The notes under the pieces: generated by a model
What the model was told of the DNA's origin: nothing
The model's database searches: none
The model's input: only the letters and a program-made list of their open reading frames with translations
DNA from: CAZJNX01 sp964547415
GTDB taxonomy: Bacteria > Pseudomonadota > Alphaproteobacteria > Rhizobiales > Amorphaceae
DNA: 27,023 nucleotides
Assembly (NCBI GenBank): GCA_964547415.1
Contig: CAZJNX010000033.1
Location: 1-27,023, forward strand
Direction: 5' to 3'
Program-made: the position numbers and the translations under genes
In this document: in pieces, positions 1 through 7,270 of the stretch
Numbering within the stretch: position 1 is the stretch's first letter
How the letters are laid out: each line of letters opens with the position of its first letter

Positions 1-1563
1 GGCGCCCGCGGGCACGAGGTGGGTGTGGATCGCCCGCGTCGTCGCACGGTAGGCGGGCGTGAGGTAGGGGCCCGAGGCGTGGACGGGCACGCGGTTCGCC
101 ACCGTCGGCCCCCAGGAGGCGTAGGCGCCGGTGTTGAAGTCCCCGGCGTAGACGAGGGCGGCGAGGCGCCCGTCGGCATCCGCGCCCACCCGCACCGTCA
201 TGCGCGCCGGGTGGCGCTTGGTGGTGGAGGCCATCGATTCGGCGCGGGTGTAGGTGCCGCGCACCGGCTTGCCGAGGCGGAAGGCGGCGAGCGCGAGGAA
301 CGGCTGGATCGACAGGTCGAGCTTGGAGCCGAAGCCGCCCCCGACGGCCGTCGGCACGATCCGCACCCGCTCCGGCGCGATCCCGAGGATCGCCGCGATC
401 CCGTCCCGGTTCATGAACGGGGCCTGGGTGGTGGCGGCGACCTCCACCACCTCGCCCGCCATGCGCGCCACGCCCGCCTCGGGCTCGATGTAGGCGTGCT
501 CCACGAACGTGGTCTCGAAGGTGCCTTCCACGACCGCCGCCGCCGCGGCGAGCGCGGCCTCCGGATCCCCCTTTGCGACCCGCCCGCCGGTCATCACGTT
601 GCCCGCGCGCTCGGGGTGGACGAGGGGCGCGCCCTCCGCCGTCGCCCCGTCGAGGTCGAGGGCGGCGGGAAGCGGCTCCCAGGCGACCGGGAAGGCGTCG
701 ACGTCGAGGGCCGCGATCGCCTCCGCCGTGCCGACGACGGCGGCGACCGCCTCGCCCCGGAAACGGGCGATCCCTTCCGCGAACAGGGGCTGGTCCTCGA
801 AGACGGGGATCACGCCGAACCGGTTCTTGCCCGGCACGTCCGCCGCCGTCAGCACCGCCTCGAGCCCGGCGCGCGCGGTGACGAAACCCTCAAGGTCCCC
901 GAACGAGAAGCGGGCGTGGGGGTGGGGCGAGCGGATCACCTTGAGGACAAGGGCGTCCGCCGGGGCCACGTCGTCGCCGAACGGGTCGCGCCCGGCGACC
1001 TTCTCCGGCCCGTCGAGCCGGGCGAGCGCGGCGCCCACCCCGTCGGCGACCGCCCCGTCCGGGAGCGCGGCGGGCGGCCCGCCCGCGGCCTCGATCACGG
1101 CGGCGACGATCTTGCGGTAGCCCGTGCAGCGGCACAGGACGCCGCCGAGGGCCTCGCCCACGGCCGCCTCGTCCGGGACACCGCCCGCCCTCAGGAGGGC
1201 GACCGCCGACACCAGCATCCCCGGCGTGCAGATGCCGCACTGGGCGGCGCCCGAGCGCACGAAGGCGTCGGCGAGCCGGGCGTGGTGCGGGTCGGCGTCG
1301 GCAAGGCCGGAGACGGTCTCCACCGAGCGCCCCGCGAGGCGTGCGGCCGGCAAGAGGCACGCGCACACCGCCTCCCCGTCGAGGAGCACGGTGCAGGCTC
1401 CGCAGTCGCCCGCGTCGCAGCCCACCTTCACGTCCCGCGCGCCCGCCCGCTCGCGCAGGGCGCGGGACGCGCGCTCGGCCGGGGGCGCTGCGACGGTGGC
1501 GGGCGCGCCGTTGAGGGTGAAGGCGATCTCGACGGCGGCGGGCGGCGGCGCGACCAGCGTCAT
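1..1563 (-). CDS. Molybdenum hydroxylase, fused [2Fe-2S] and molybdopterin-binding subunit (xanthine dehydrogenase family), C-terminus cut by window
   Basis: Catalytic subunit of a molybdenum hydroxylase, which adds water-derived oxygen to an aldehyde or N-heterocycle and passes electrons through two [2Fe-2S] clusters to the FAD partner. I read one unbroken frame of 521 codons from ATG 1563 to the window edge. Plant-type cluster ligands are C49, C54, C57 and C69. The second cluster uses C109, C112, C144 and C146 (QCGICTPG and LCRCTGY). The Mo-binding domain starts near residue 170, with DVPGKNRFG around 260 and the GGGFG loop at 408-412. Fe-S and Mo domains are usually separate genes in this family when the FAD subunit is separate; here they are joined with no stop or frameshift. 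ATG 1563 overlaps the FAD-subunit stop (ATGA), so the two are translationally coupled. Substrate cannot be told from the sequence. Several hundred C-terminal residues lie outside the window. Confidence 0.92.
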   Translation of the reverse strand, partial: MTLVAPPPAAVEIAFTLNGAPATVAAPPAERASRALRERAGARDVKVGCDAGDCGACTVLLDGEAVCACLLPAARLAGRSVETVSGLADADPHHARLADAFVRSGAAQCGICTPGMLVSAVALLRAGGVPDEAAVGEALGGVLCRCTGYRKIVAAVIEAAGGPPAALPDGAVADGVGAALARLDGPEKVAGRDPFGDDVAPADALVLKVIRSPHPHARFSFGDLEGFVTARAGLEAVLTAADVPGKNRFGVIPVFEDQPLFAEGIARFRGEAVAAVVGTAEAIAALDVDAFPVAWEPLPAALDLDGATAEGAPLVHPERAGNVMTGGRVAKGDPEAALAAAAAVVEGTFETTFVEHAYIEPEAGVARMAGEVVEVAATTQAPFMNRDGIAAILGIAPERVRIVPTAVGGGFGSKLDLSIQPFLALAAFRLGKPVRGTYTRAESMASTTKRHPARMTVRVGADADGRLAALVYAGDFNTGAYASWGPTVANRVPVHASGPYLTPAYRATTRAIHTHLVPAGA

Positions 1564-2420
1564 GGCTCGATCCTCCCGGCGGGCGCTTCGGGGTCGAGGG
1601 CGCGGGCGAGCGCCCGGCGCACCATCTCGAGCGCCGCCTCGTTGCGGTAGGCGGCCGTCCCGCGAACGTCGTCGATCGGGGACAGGGGCGCAAGGTGTTC
1701 CGGCAGGACGCGCGAACCGACGGCGTCCGCCGCGGCGGGGGCGCCGGCGAGCGCGGCCTCCAGCGCCGGCAGGCGCCGCGGCACCGCCGAGCAGGCCCCG
1801 ACGGCGACGCGGGCGGCCGACACCCGCCCCGCTTCCACGGACAGGGTCGCGGCGACCGACACGATGGAGATGACGAGGTAGCGGCGGCTGCCGAGCTTCT
1901 CGAAGGACGAGCGCCACGAGGGCCCGGGGTCCGGCACGAGGAGCGCCGTCACGAGTTCGCCCGGGGCGAGCGCCGTCGCGCGGTTGCCGCGCACGAAGTC
2001 GGCGACCGGCATCTCCCGCCGGCCGGCCGCGCCCGCGATCTCCACCGTGGCGTCCATCGCCATCAGGCAGGGGACGCCGTCGGCGGCGGGCGAGGCGTTG
2101 CACACGTTTCCAGCCACCGTCGCCACGTTCTGGATCTGGATGGAGCCCACCTCCCGCGCGGCGGCGCGGATGCCGTCGAACAGGGGTGGCAGGTCGGCGC
2201 GCACGAGGTCGGTCCAGGTGGCGCCGGCGTTGATGCGAAAACGCCCCGCCTCCCGCACGATGCCGGACAGGGTCCCGATCCGCGAGATGTCGCACACCGG
2301 GCGGGCGAGCGGCCGGTCGCCGAGGGCGGGGTAGAAGTCGGTTCCCCCGGCGAGGACGGCCGCCCCCGTCTCGGCGATGAGGGCGACCGCCTCCTCGACG
2401 CTCTCGGGCTGGAAATACAT
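1560..2420 (-). CDS. Molybdenum hydroxylase FAD-binding subunit (CoxM/XdhB-type)
   Basis: FAD subunit that takes electrons from the Fe-S clusters of the fused partner downstream. It is 286 aa, normal for CoxM-type proteins (about 280-295). The FAD-binding AGGTDFYP is at residues 24-31. The second family motif, ATVAGNVCNASPAAD, follows near residue 100, and the C-terminal third matches a CO-dehydrogenase flavoprotein C-terminal domain. I start it at ATG 2420 (MYFQPES), because the only upstream in-frame start is a TTG at 2450 lying inside the operator palindrome. The stop overlaps the next ATG by 4 bp, so this is the first gene of a two-gene operon. A promoter and operator lie directly upstream. 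The family assignment is firm; the substrate is unknown. Confidence 0.93.
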   Translation of the reverse strand: MYFQPESVEEAVALIAETGAAVLAGGTDFYPALGDRPLARPVCDISRIGTLSGIVREAGRFRINAGATWTDLVRADLPPLFDGIRAAAREVGSIQIQNVATVAGNVCNASPAADGVPCLMAMDATVEIAGAAGRREMPVADFVRGNRATALAPGELVTALLVPDPGPSWRSSFEKLGSRRYLVISIVSVAATLSVEAGRVSAARVAVGACSAVPRRLPALEAALAGAPAAADAVGSRVLPEHLAPLSPIDDVRGTAAYRNEAALEMVRRALARALDPEAPAGRIEP

Positions 2421-2434
2421 GGGCGCCACCGCAA

Positions 2435-2456
2435 GACCGTTTGTGTGCAAACAGTC
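2435..2456. promoter_or_regulatory. Operator-like inverted repeat upstream of the molybdenum hydroxylase genes
   Basis: Arms GACCGTTTG (2435-2443) and CAAACAGTC (2448-2456) are separated by TGTG and match at 8 of 9 positions. The core TTTG-N4-CAAA resembles operators of dimeric winged-helix regulators such as the FCD branch of GntR. It covers the predicted -10 element and start point, a repressor position. No regulator gene sits immediately next to it, so the binding protein is unknown. Confidence 0.6.
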
Positions 2457-2481
2457 TGGCCATTGCCCACGATCCCGTCAA
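2453..2481 (-). promoter_or_regulatory. Probable sigma70 promoter of the molybdenum hydroxylase operon
   Basis: On the minus strand TTGACG (2481-2476), a 17-bp spacer and CAGACT (2458-2453) give a good -35 and a weak -10. Transcription would start near 2446, inside the palindrome at 2435-2456 and about 26 bp before the ATG. This suggests the hydroxylase operon has its own promoter, separate from lysE-SDR upstream. Confidence 0.5.
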
Positions 2482-2530
2482 GGCGAGGATCGCGCCATTC
2501 CCTGCCACCCGAACGGGCAGGCCGCCTCGG

Positions 2531-3271
2531 TCACAGGCCCCGCACCAGACCGCCGTCGACGAGGATGTCCTGCCCGTTCACGTAGGCGGCGCGGCTCGAG
2601 GCGAGGAAGGCGACGACGTCCGCGACCTCCTCCGTCCGCCCATAGCGACCCGCGGAAATGCGTGCCCGCCGCGCCGCCGTCTCCGCCTGGCTGTCGACGA
2701 ACCCCGGGAGGACGTTGTTCATCCGGATGCCGGCGGCCGCGTGCTCGGCGACGAATAGGCGCGTGAAGGCGGAAAGGCCCGCCCGGAAGACGGCCGAGGT
2801 CGGAAAGTCGCCGTCCGGCTCCCGCGCGGCGAAGCTCGACACGTTGACGATCGACCCGCCGCCCGCGGCCGCCATCCTCGGGACGGCGAGGCGGGCGGCC
2901 CGCACGGCGCCGAGGAGGTAGGCCTCGAGGCCCTCGTGCCAGTCCCCGTCGGTGAGGGCGAGGACCGGGCCGCGCGGTCCGTGCCCGGCGCCGTTCACGA
3001 GGACGTCGAGCCGGCCCCAGACCCGGTCGATCCGCTGAAGCAGCGCCGACAGGTCCGCGGCGCAGCGGGCCGTGCCGGTGGCACCGAGGCCGCCGCGTTC
3101 CTCCGCCAGCCGCTCGCCCCGCCCCGACGGCGACAGGATCGCCACCCGGTAGCCGGTCTCCGCCAGGCGCCGGGCGATCGCCGCGCCGATCCCGCGGCCG
3201 CCGCCGACCACGAGGGCGACGGGTGCGGCGACGGGCGCGGCGGCGGGCCGCGCACCGCTGCCGCCCGTCAC
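2531..3271 (-). CDS. Atypical SDR-family protein with the catalytic Tyr/Lys replaced
   Basis: A 246-aa Rossmann-fold short-chain dehydrogenase/reductase relative. The nucleotide-binding GGGRGIG is at 23-29, NGAG near 93-96 and S145/S146 in the IVNVSS strand. The usual YxxxK active site reads SAVFR: S159 replaces Tyr and R163 replaces Lys. The C-terminal NVLPGF and NGQDILVDGG segments are normal, so this looks like a conserved divergent branch and not decay. I recall Rhizobiales SDRs with the same FPTSAVFRAGL stretch, but could not check. The start is GTG 3271, which overlaps the stop of the upstream LysE-type gene as GTGA, so the two are coupled. It may bind NAD(P) without classical SDR chemistry, or use different residues. 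Confidence 0.88.
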   Translation of the reverse strand: MTGGSGARPAAAPVAAPVALVVGGGRGIGAAIARRLAETGYRVAILSPSGRGERLAEERGGLGATGTARCAADLSALLQRIDRVWGRLDVLVNGAGHGPRGPVLALTDGDWHEGLEAYLLGAVRAARLAVPRMAAAGGGSIVNVSSFAAREPDGDFPTSAVFRAGLSAFTRLFVAEHAAAGIRMNNVLPGFVDSQAETAARRARISAGRYGRTEEVADVVAFLASSRAAYVNGQDILVDGGLVRGL

Positions 3272-3864
3272 GACAGCACCACGGGCAGGACCGCGAGGAC
3301 GAGGAGCGCCGCCATCGCCCGGTTCGCCGCCCGCATCCGCGCGGGCGTCGACAGGAGGCGGGACAGGCCGCTGCCGCCCGCGACCCAGGCGAGGTTCGCC
3401 GGCATCCCGAGGGCGAGGAAGGTGAGGACGACGGGGAGGAGGCCGGCGAGCCCCGTCCCGGCCGGCGCGTAAAGGGCGACGGCGCCGACGGCCATCACCC
3501 ACGCCTTCGGGTTGACGGCCTGGAACGCCGCCCCGCCCCAGAAGCCGAAAGCCGCCCCCTCCCCCGCGGCCGGCCCGGCCGGCGTGCAGGTGGCGAGCCG
3601 CCAGGCGAACAGGAGGAGGAAGGCCGCGCCCGCGGCCTTCAGCGCCGTGGCGAGGCCGGGCGCGGCCTCGAGCACGGCGCCGAGGCCGAGGCCGACGGCG
3701 AGGAGCATCGCTGCGAGGCCGGCGTTGATGCCGAGGACGAACGGCAGGCTGCGCCGGACGCCGACCGAAAGGCCCGAGGCCATCAGGAGGGCGTTGTTGG
3801 GCCCGGGCGTCGCTGTCGAGGCGAACGCGCAGACGGCGAGGGCGGCGAGCGTCTCGGGCGTCAC
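3268..3864 (-). CDS. LysE/RhtB-family amino acid or metabolite exporter
   Basis: Inner-membrane exporter of 198 aa, the usual LysE/RhtB length. The N-terminal family motif ATPGPNNALL is at about residues 18-27, followed by about five to six hydrophobic segments and NPKAWVMA in the middle. I chose GTG 3864 because GGAGGG lies 6 nt upstream on the minus strand and the first helix follows at once; the frame is open much further upstream but that part has no family features. It is translationally coupled to the SDR gene. Upstream, the intergenic region holds repeated ACACTTTTT and GACAC words also seen near the MocR-type gene, so MocR control is plausible. The exported compound is unknown. Confidence 0.88.
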   Translation of the reverse strand: MTPETLAALAVCAFASTATPGPNNALLMASGLSVGVRRSLPFVLGINAGLAAMLLAVGLGLGAVLEAAPGLATALKAAGAAFLLLFAWRLATCTPAGPAAGEGAAFGFWGGAAFQAVNPKAWVMAVGAVALYAPAGTGLAGLLPVVLTFLALGMPANLAWVAGGSGLSRLLSTPARMRAANRAMAALLVLAVLPVVLS

Positions 3865-4240
3865 GATCGCCCTCCCCGCTCCGGCGCGGGACGCTTCCCC
3901 GTCGTGAACAGCGTTCTCATACACTTTTTCCAGTGATAATGACACTCCGGCACCTCTCCGTCCACACGGGACCAGGACTGCGTGCCGGGACACTGTCGCA
4001 CTGCGCCGTATCGATCGTGTCTTGAGACACTTTTTGCGACAGGCAGTCGTATCGAGCCGCAAGATCGGGAGCATTTCGAGCGATTTTGGCTGCGTCATGG
4101 TTGCCATACGCGGATGCAGGGACTCCGCCACCGTCCGCCGGCGATCTTTGTGTGTGTTGGCCGCAAATAGTGTAATGGAACACAATCGTCGTTGACTCTC
4201 TTGTGTCCCGGTGACCTTCTGGGCGCGGGAGGCTTCGACC
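3865..4240. promoter_or_regulatory. Intergenic control region with repeated GACAC/GTGTC and ACACTTTTT words
   Basis: These 376 bp between lysE and the first small ORF hold no convincing gene and are visibly poorer in GC than the surroundings. ACACTTTTT occurs at 3921-3929 and 4027-4035. GACACT occurs at 3941-3946, 3989-3994 and 4026-4031. A near-palindrome GTGTCT-TG-AGACAC spans 4017-4030. CTGTCGCA (3993-4000) is inverted as TGCGACAG (4035-4042). GTGT-N6-ACAC lies at 4170-4183. The inverse word AAAAGTGTC recurs just before the MocR-type gene (4817-4825). This pattern suggests several sites for one regulator. Confidence 0.5.
4148..4176 (+). promoter_or_regulatory. Possible promoter for the small ORFs
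   Basis: TTGTGT (4148-4153), a 17-bp spacer and TGTAAT (4171-4176; 5 of 6 to the -10 consensus) lie about 65 bp before the first small ORF. The -35 is poor, so this is tentative. The -10 overlaps a GTGT-N6-ACAC dyad. Confidence 0.3.
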
Positions 4241-4507
4241 ATGTTTGCGATCCGCCGCGCCATCAGCCGCATCCTCGCTCCGATCGTCCACCCGATCCGA
4301 GTCGCCGCCGCGGTCGAGGCCCTTCGCGCCCTCGACGCCGCGCAGCGCAAGGACGTGGGCGTCGCCGGCAAGGATCTCTGGCGGGTGGCGGAGGAAGCCG
4401 TTCGAAAGGCCGACGCGCAACGCGCCGTCCGGGCGCTGCCACCGGGCCCGGGTCCATCCCTCCCGCGCCTCGTCTCCGTCCCTCTCACGGGCCCGCTCAA
4501 ACGCTGA
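4241..4507 (+). CDS. Small DUF1127-like protein
   Basis: An 88-aa basic protein starting at ATG 4241, 8 nt after GGGAGG. The middle segment, LRALDAAQRKDVGV at about residues 28-41, resembles the DUF1127 (YjiS-like) core, in which a helix with LD is followed by KDIGL. DUF1127 proteins are common small alphaproteobacterial proteins, some involved in phosphate, RNA or stress physiology; no role can be assigned here. The C-terminal 25 residues are proline-rich and low complexity. It lies upstream of another small ORF and the MocR-type gene in the same direction. The good ribosome-binding site and motif support a real gene. Confidence 0.6.
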   Translation: MFAIRRAISRILAPIVHPIRVAAAVEALRALDAAQRKDVGVAGKDLWRVAEEAVRKADAQRAVRALPPGPGPSLPRLVSVPLTGPLKR

Positions 4508-4580
4508 CGGGACGGCGCGCCCCGCGCCGCCCGGCCCGTTCCCGACCGCCCCGTGACACCCAGGACGGATCCCGCGCCCC

Positions 4581-4769
4581 ATGACGAAGGACACGCGGTC
4601 GACGCCGCCACGGCCCGCGCCCGTGCGCCGCCCGGACGGCTCCATCGACCTGCAGCACTATCTCGCCCGCGGCGACGCGGCCCGCGCGGCCGCCCTCGCC
4701 GGCCTCCTCTCCCGCCTCGCGCTGCGTCTCGCCCGCCGCGCCCCGCGCCGCCGCTCGCGGCCGGGATGA
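4581..4769 (+). CDS. Small basic hypothetical protein
   Basis: A 62-aa ORF with a proline-rich N-terminus, then DGSIDLQHYLARGDAARAAAL (residues about 19-39) and an Arg-rich C-terminal helix. Short alphaproteobacterial proteins with a DGxID..HY..R segment are familiar to me as unnamed neighbours of DUF1127 genes, but no function is known. The ribosome-binding site is weak (GGAC about 15 nt upstream). It follows the DUF1127-like ORF by 73 bp and precedes the MocR-type gene by 82 bp. It could be a chance ORF in GC-rich DNA. Confidence 0.45.
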   Translation: MTKDTRSTPPRPAPVRRPDGSIDLQHYLARGDAARAAALAGLLSRLALRLARRAPRRRSRPG

Positions 4770-4851
4770 CGCGACACACCCGTCGCAACGAAGGAGACGT
4801 CTTGATAAGAGAGAGGAAAAGTGTCACGCCACATGTTCGGGAAGGGTCGCC

Positions 4852-6222
4852 ATGAAGCTCCAATCGCCGTGGACCCCGCGCCTCGCCCCCATCGACGGGC
4901 AGGCCCACGAGCGGCTGTCCACCGCCCTCGTGGAGGACATCCTGTCGGGGGAGCTCGGGGCGGGCGCGCGCCTGCCCGCCCACCGGGCGCTCGCGGCCGC
5001 CCTCGGCCTGTCGGTTGGGACGGTCACCCGCGCCTACGCCACCTTGCAGCGGCGCGGCCTCGCCCGCTCGGAGAAGGGGCGGGGCATGTTCGTCACGGCG
5101 GGCGCGCCGCGCAGCCACAGCCGCGTCGACCTGTCGGTGAACCTGCCCCCGCCCGTCCTCACCTCGCGGATGCTCGCGGACATCATCGAGCGGATCGGCA
5201 CGGGCATCGAGGCGGACGTCTTCACCGCCTACATCCCGGCCGCGGGCCTGCCGGAGCACCGCCTGCAGCTCGCCCGCACCATCACCGACGGGCGGGACCT
5301 TCCCGTGGAGCCCGGCCAGATCCTCATGACCACGGGCGCCCAGCACGCGATCTTCGTGGCCTTCTCCTCGGCGCCCGAGGGCCCGGTGACGCTCGAGCGG
5401 TTCACCTACCCGGGCGCCCTCAGTGCCGCGCGGCAGCTCCGCCGGCCCCTCGTGCCCATCCGCCAGGACCGGGAGGGGATCGTGCCGGAGGCGCTGGAGG
5501 CGGCGCTCGCGCGGCCAGAGCCGCCGCGTGTCCTCTACCTCGTCCCCTCCCTGCAGAACCCGACGGGCGTCACCATGGGCGAATCACGGCGGCGGGCGAT
5601 CGCCGACATCGCCCGCGCCCACGACCTCACCGTGGTGGAGGACGACGTCTACGCCGTGTTCGCCCCGCGCACGCTGCCGCCGATCGCGCGCCTCGCCCCG
5701 GAGCGCACGCTCTACGTCGGCAGCCTCGCCAAGAGCCTCGCCCCGGGGATCCGCGTCGGCTACCTCGTGTGCCCGCCCGCGCGCCTCGAGGCGGCGTCGG
5801 AGTGCCTCCAGGCCACCCACTCCATGGCGACGCCGCTCACCGCCCTCCTCATGCAGCACTGCCTCGCGGAGGGGCTGCACACGTCCATCGCCCGGTCGAT
5901 CCGCGCCGAGGCGAGCCGGCGCAACCGCCTCGCCCGCGCGATTCTCGGCGAATCCGTGGCGCAGACGCAGATGGAAGCCCTCCACCTGTGGCTTCCGATG
6001 AAGACGGCGAAGGCACGGGAGATCGCACGGCGCGCCGCGACCATGAACATCCTCGTGCCCCCGCCCGAGGCCTTCATGGCCGAGCCCGCGGAGGAGGAGG
6101 CGGGCCTTCGCCTGTGCCTCGGCAACGTGCCGGACGCCGAGCTCGGCCCGGCGCTCGAGATCCTTGCCCGCCTCGTGCGCGAGGGGGCGAGCGCCTGCCT
6201 CGACGAGGCCGCCCTCGTCTGA
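4852..6222 (+). CDS. MocR-type transcriptional regulator (GntR wHTH fused to class I aminotransferase domain)
   Basis: A 456-aa PLP-binding transcription factor. Residues about 16-80 form a GntR winged helix-turn-helix (LPAHRALAAALGLSVGTVTRAY region). After a short linker, residues about 105-445 form a fold-type-I aminotransferase domain: NPTG at 236-239, EDDVY at 263-267 and the PLP lysine K294 in GSLAKSLAPGIRVGY. Length matches the MocR/PdxR/GabR group (450-500 aa). GGAAGGG lies just before ATG 4852. AAAAGTGTC at 4817-4825 copies, inverted, words found before the divergent lysE gene. MocR proteins commonly control divergent genes and themselves, so control of lysE-SDR is a reasonable inference. 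The ligand is unknown, probably an amino acid or vitamin B6 compound. Confidence 0.93.
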   Translation: MKLQSPWTPRLAPIDGQAHERLSTALVEDILSGELGAGARLPAHRALAAALGLSVGTVTRAYATLQRRGLARSEKGRGMFVTAGAPRSHSRVDLSVNLPPPVLTSRMLADIIERIGTGIEADVFTAYIPAAGLPEHRLQLARTITDGRDLPVEPGQILMTTGAQHAIFVAFSSAPEGPVTLERFTYPGALSAARQLRRPLVPIRQDREGIVPEALEAALARPEPPRVLYLVPSLQNPTGVTMGESRRRAIADIARAHDLTVVEDDVYAVFAPRTLPPIARLAPERTLYVGSLAKSLAPGIRVGYLVCPPARLEAASECLQATHSMATPLTALLMQHCLAEGLHTSIARSIRAEASRRNRLARAILGESVAQTQMEALHLWLPMKTAKAREIARRAATMNILVPPPEAFMAEPAEEEAGLRLCLGNVPDAELGPALEILARLVREGASACLDEAALV

Positions 6223-6236
6223 CGGCCCCGCCCGGC

Positions 6237-7145
6237 TCAGGCGGCGCCGAAGGCCCGGACCAGCTCGGCCGCCACCCCGTCGACCGCGCGGGAGGGGCCG
6301 CCGCTCGCAACGAGGGCCAGGCGGCAGTCGGGGAGCGCCGGCAACGCCCCTCGCGCCGGCTCGATCTCCCCCTCTCCCGCGATGACGGACGCCGGAAGCG
6401 GGGCGACGGCGAGCCCCACCCGGACGGCGGCGAGCTGGCCCGCGGTGGCGGTGCTGGTGCAGGCGATCTCGAACGGGCGCCCGGATTGCTCCAGCGCCTC
6501 GAGCGCCCGGCGGCGCCAGCGGCAGCCCTCGGCCGCGACGGCGACCGGCAGGGGATCGGCCATCGCCGCTCCCGCGCGCGCCGCCCACACCATCGGCTCG
6601 GGCCGCAGCGGGACGGCGCCGTCCGGGAAGGCGGGCCCGCCGTCCGACAGGATCGCGAGGTCGAGCCGGCGGGCGGCCGACAGGGCGACGAGCTCGGAGG
6701 ACCAGGCGACGGTGAGCTCCACCGCTATCCCCGGAAAGAGCGCCTGGCACCGCCTCAGGACCGCCGGGATGCGGGCAAGGCCCACGTCGTCGGTCACCCC
6801 GACCCGGACGCGGCCCGTCACGAGCTCCCGGTCGAAGCGCTCGCCCACCTCGCCGACGAGGGCGAGGAAGCGCCGCGCGTAGACCGCGAGCGCCTCCCCC
6901 TCCCCGTTCGGCGAGATGCCCGCCCGTGTGCGCTCGAACAGGCGGCGGCCGAGCTGCTCCTCCACCCGCCTCAGCTGCTTGCTGACGGCAGACGGCGTCA
7001 TGGCGAGGGCCTCCGCCGCCCCGCGGACCGAGCCCAGCTCGGCGACGGCGAGCACCACCCGCATGGCGTCCGAGCGCAGCACCTGCCTGACGGCCGGCGA
7101 GGCCCCCTCTCCGGCGAGCGCCGGTGGCCGGACCGCGTTTCCCAT
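6237..7145 (-). CDS. LysR-family transcriptional regulator
   Basis: A LysR-type regulator of 302 aa from ATG 7145. The helix-turn-helix is at about residues 38-62 (SVRGAAEALAMTPSAVSKQL), followed by LGRRLFERT and a type-2 periplasmic-binding effector domain. In-frame starts also exist at ATG 7160, ATG 7175 and GTG 7187. I prefer 7145 because GGAG lies 9 nt upstream and it gives the normal LysR length. It diverges from the BKACE gene, the classic arrangement in which a LysR protein controls its neighbour. Two CCATGG palindromes in the gap are candidate binding sites. The inducer is unknown, probably a substrate of the BKACE or hydrolase. Confidence 0.92.
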   Translation of the reverse strand: MGNAVRPPALAGEGASPAVRQVLRSDAMRVVLAVAELGSVRGAAEALAMTPSAVSKQLRRVEEQLGRRLFERTRAGISPNGEGEALAVYARRFLALVGEVGERFDRELVTGRVRVGVTDDVGLARIPAVLRRCQALFPGIAVELTVAWSSELVALSAARRLDLAILSDGGPAFPDGAVPLRPEPMVWAARAGAAMADPLPVAVAAEGCRWRRRALEALEQSGRPFEIACTSTATAGQLAAVRVGLAVAPLPASVIAGEGEIEPARGALPALPDCRLALVASGGPSRAVDGVAAELVRAFGAA

Positions 7146-7154
7146 TGGTGCACG

Positions 7155-7178
7155 CTCCATGGAGGATGTTTCCATGGA
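7155..7178. promoter_or_regulatory. Tandem CCATGG palindromes between LysR and BKACE genes
   Basis: CTCCATGGAG (7155-7164) and TCCATGGA (7171-7178) are two palindromes whose centres are 15 bp apart, about one and a half helical turns. They lie immediately upstream of the preferred LysR start and about 95 bp before the BKACE ATG. They could be LysR binding sites, although they lack the classic T-N11-A shape. Confidence 0.4.
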
Positions 7179-7270
7179 GACCAGCACGCCCGCCCGCTAC
7201 CGTCAACGCCGTCGCCCGTCGCGCCGCGCGCGCGCGGCGCGGCACCGCCCGACCCACGGAGGCACGCGCC

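Noticed and set aside
19..1650. Long plus-strand open frame (543 codons) over the left end
   Set aside because: It is the exact antisense of the fused hydroxylase codons; the translation is Arg/Gly/His-rich with no domain. The minus-strand reading shows all Fe-S and Mo motifs.
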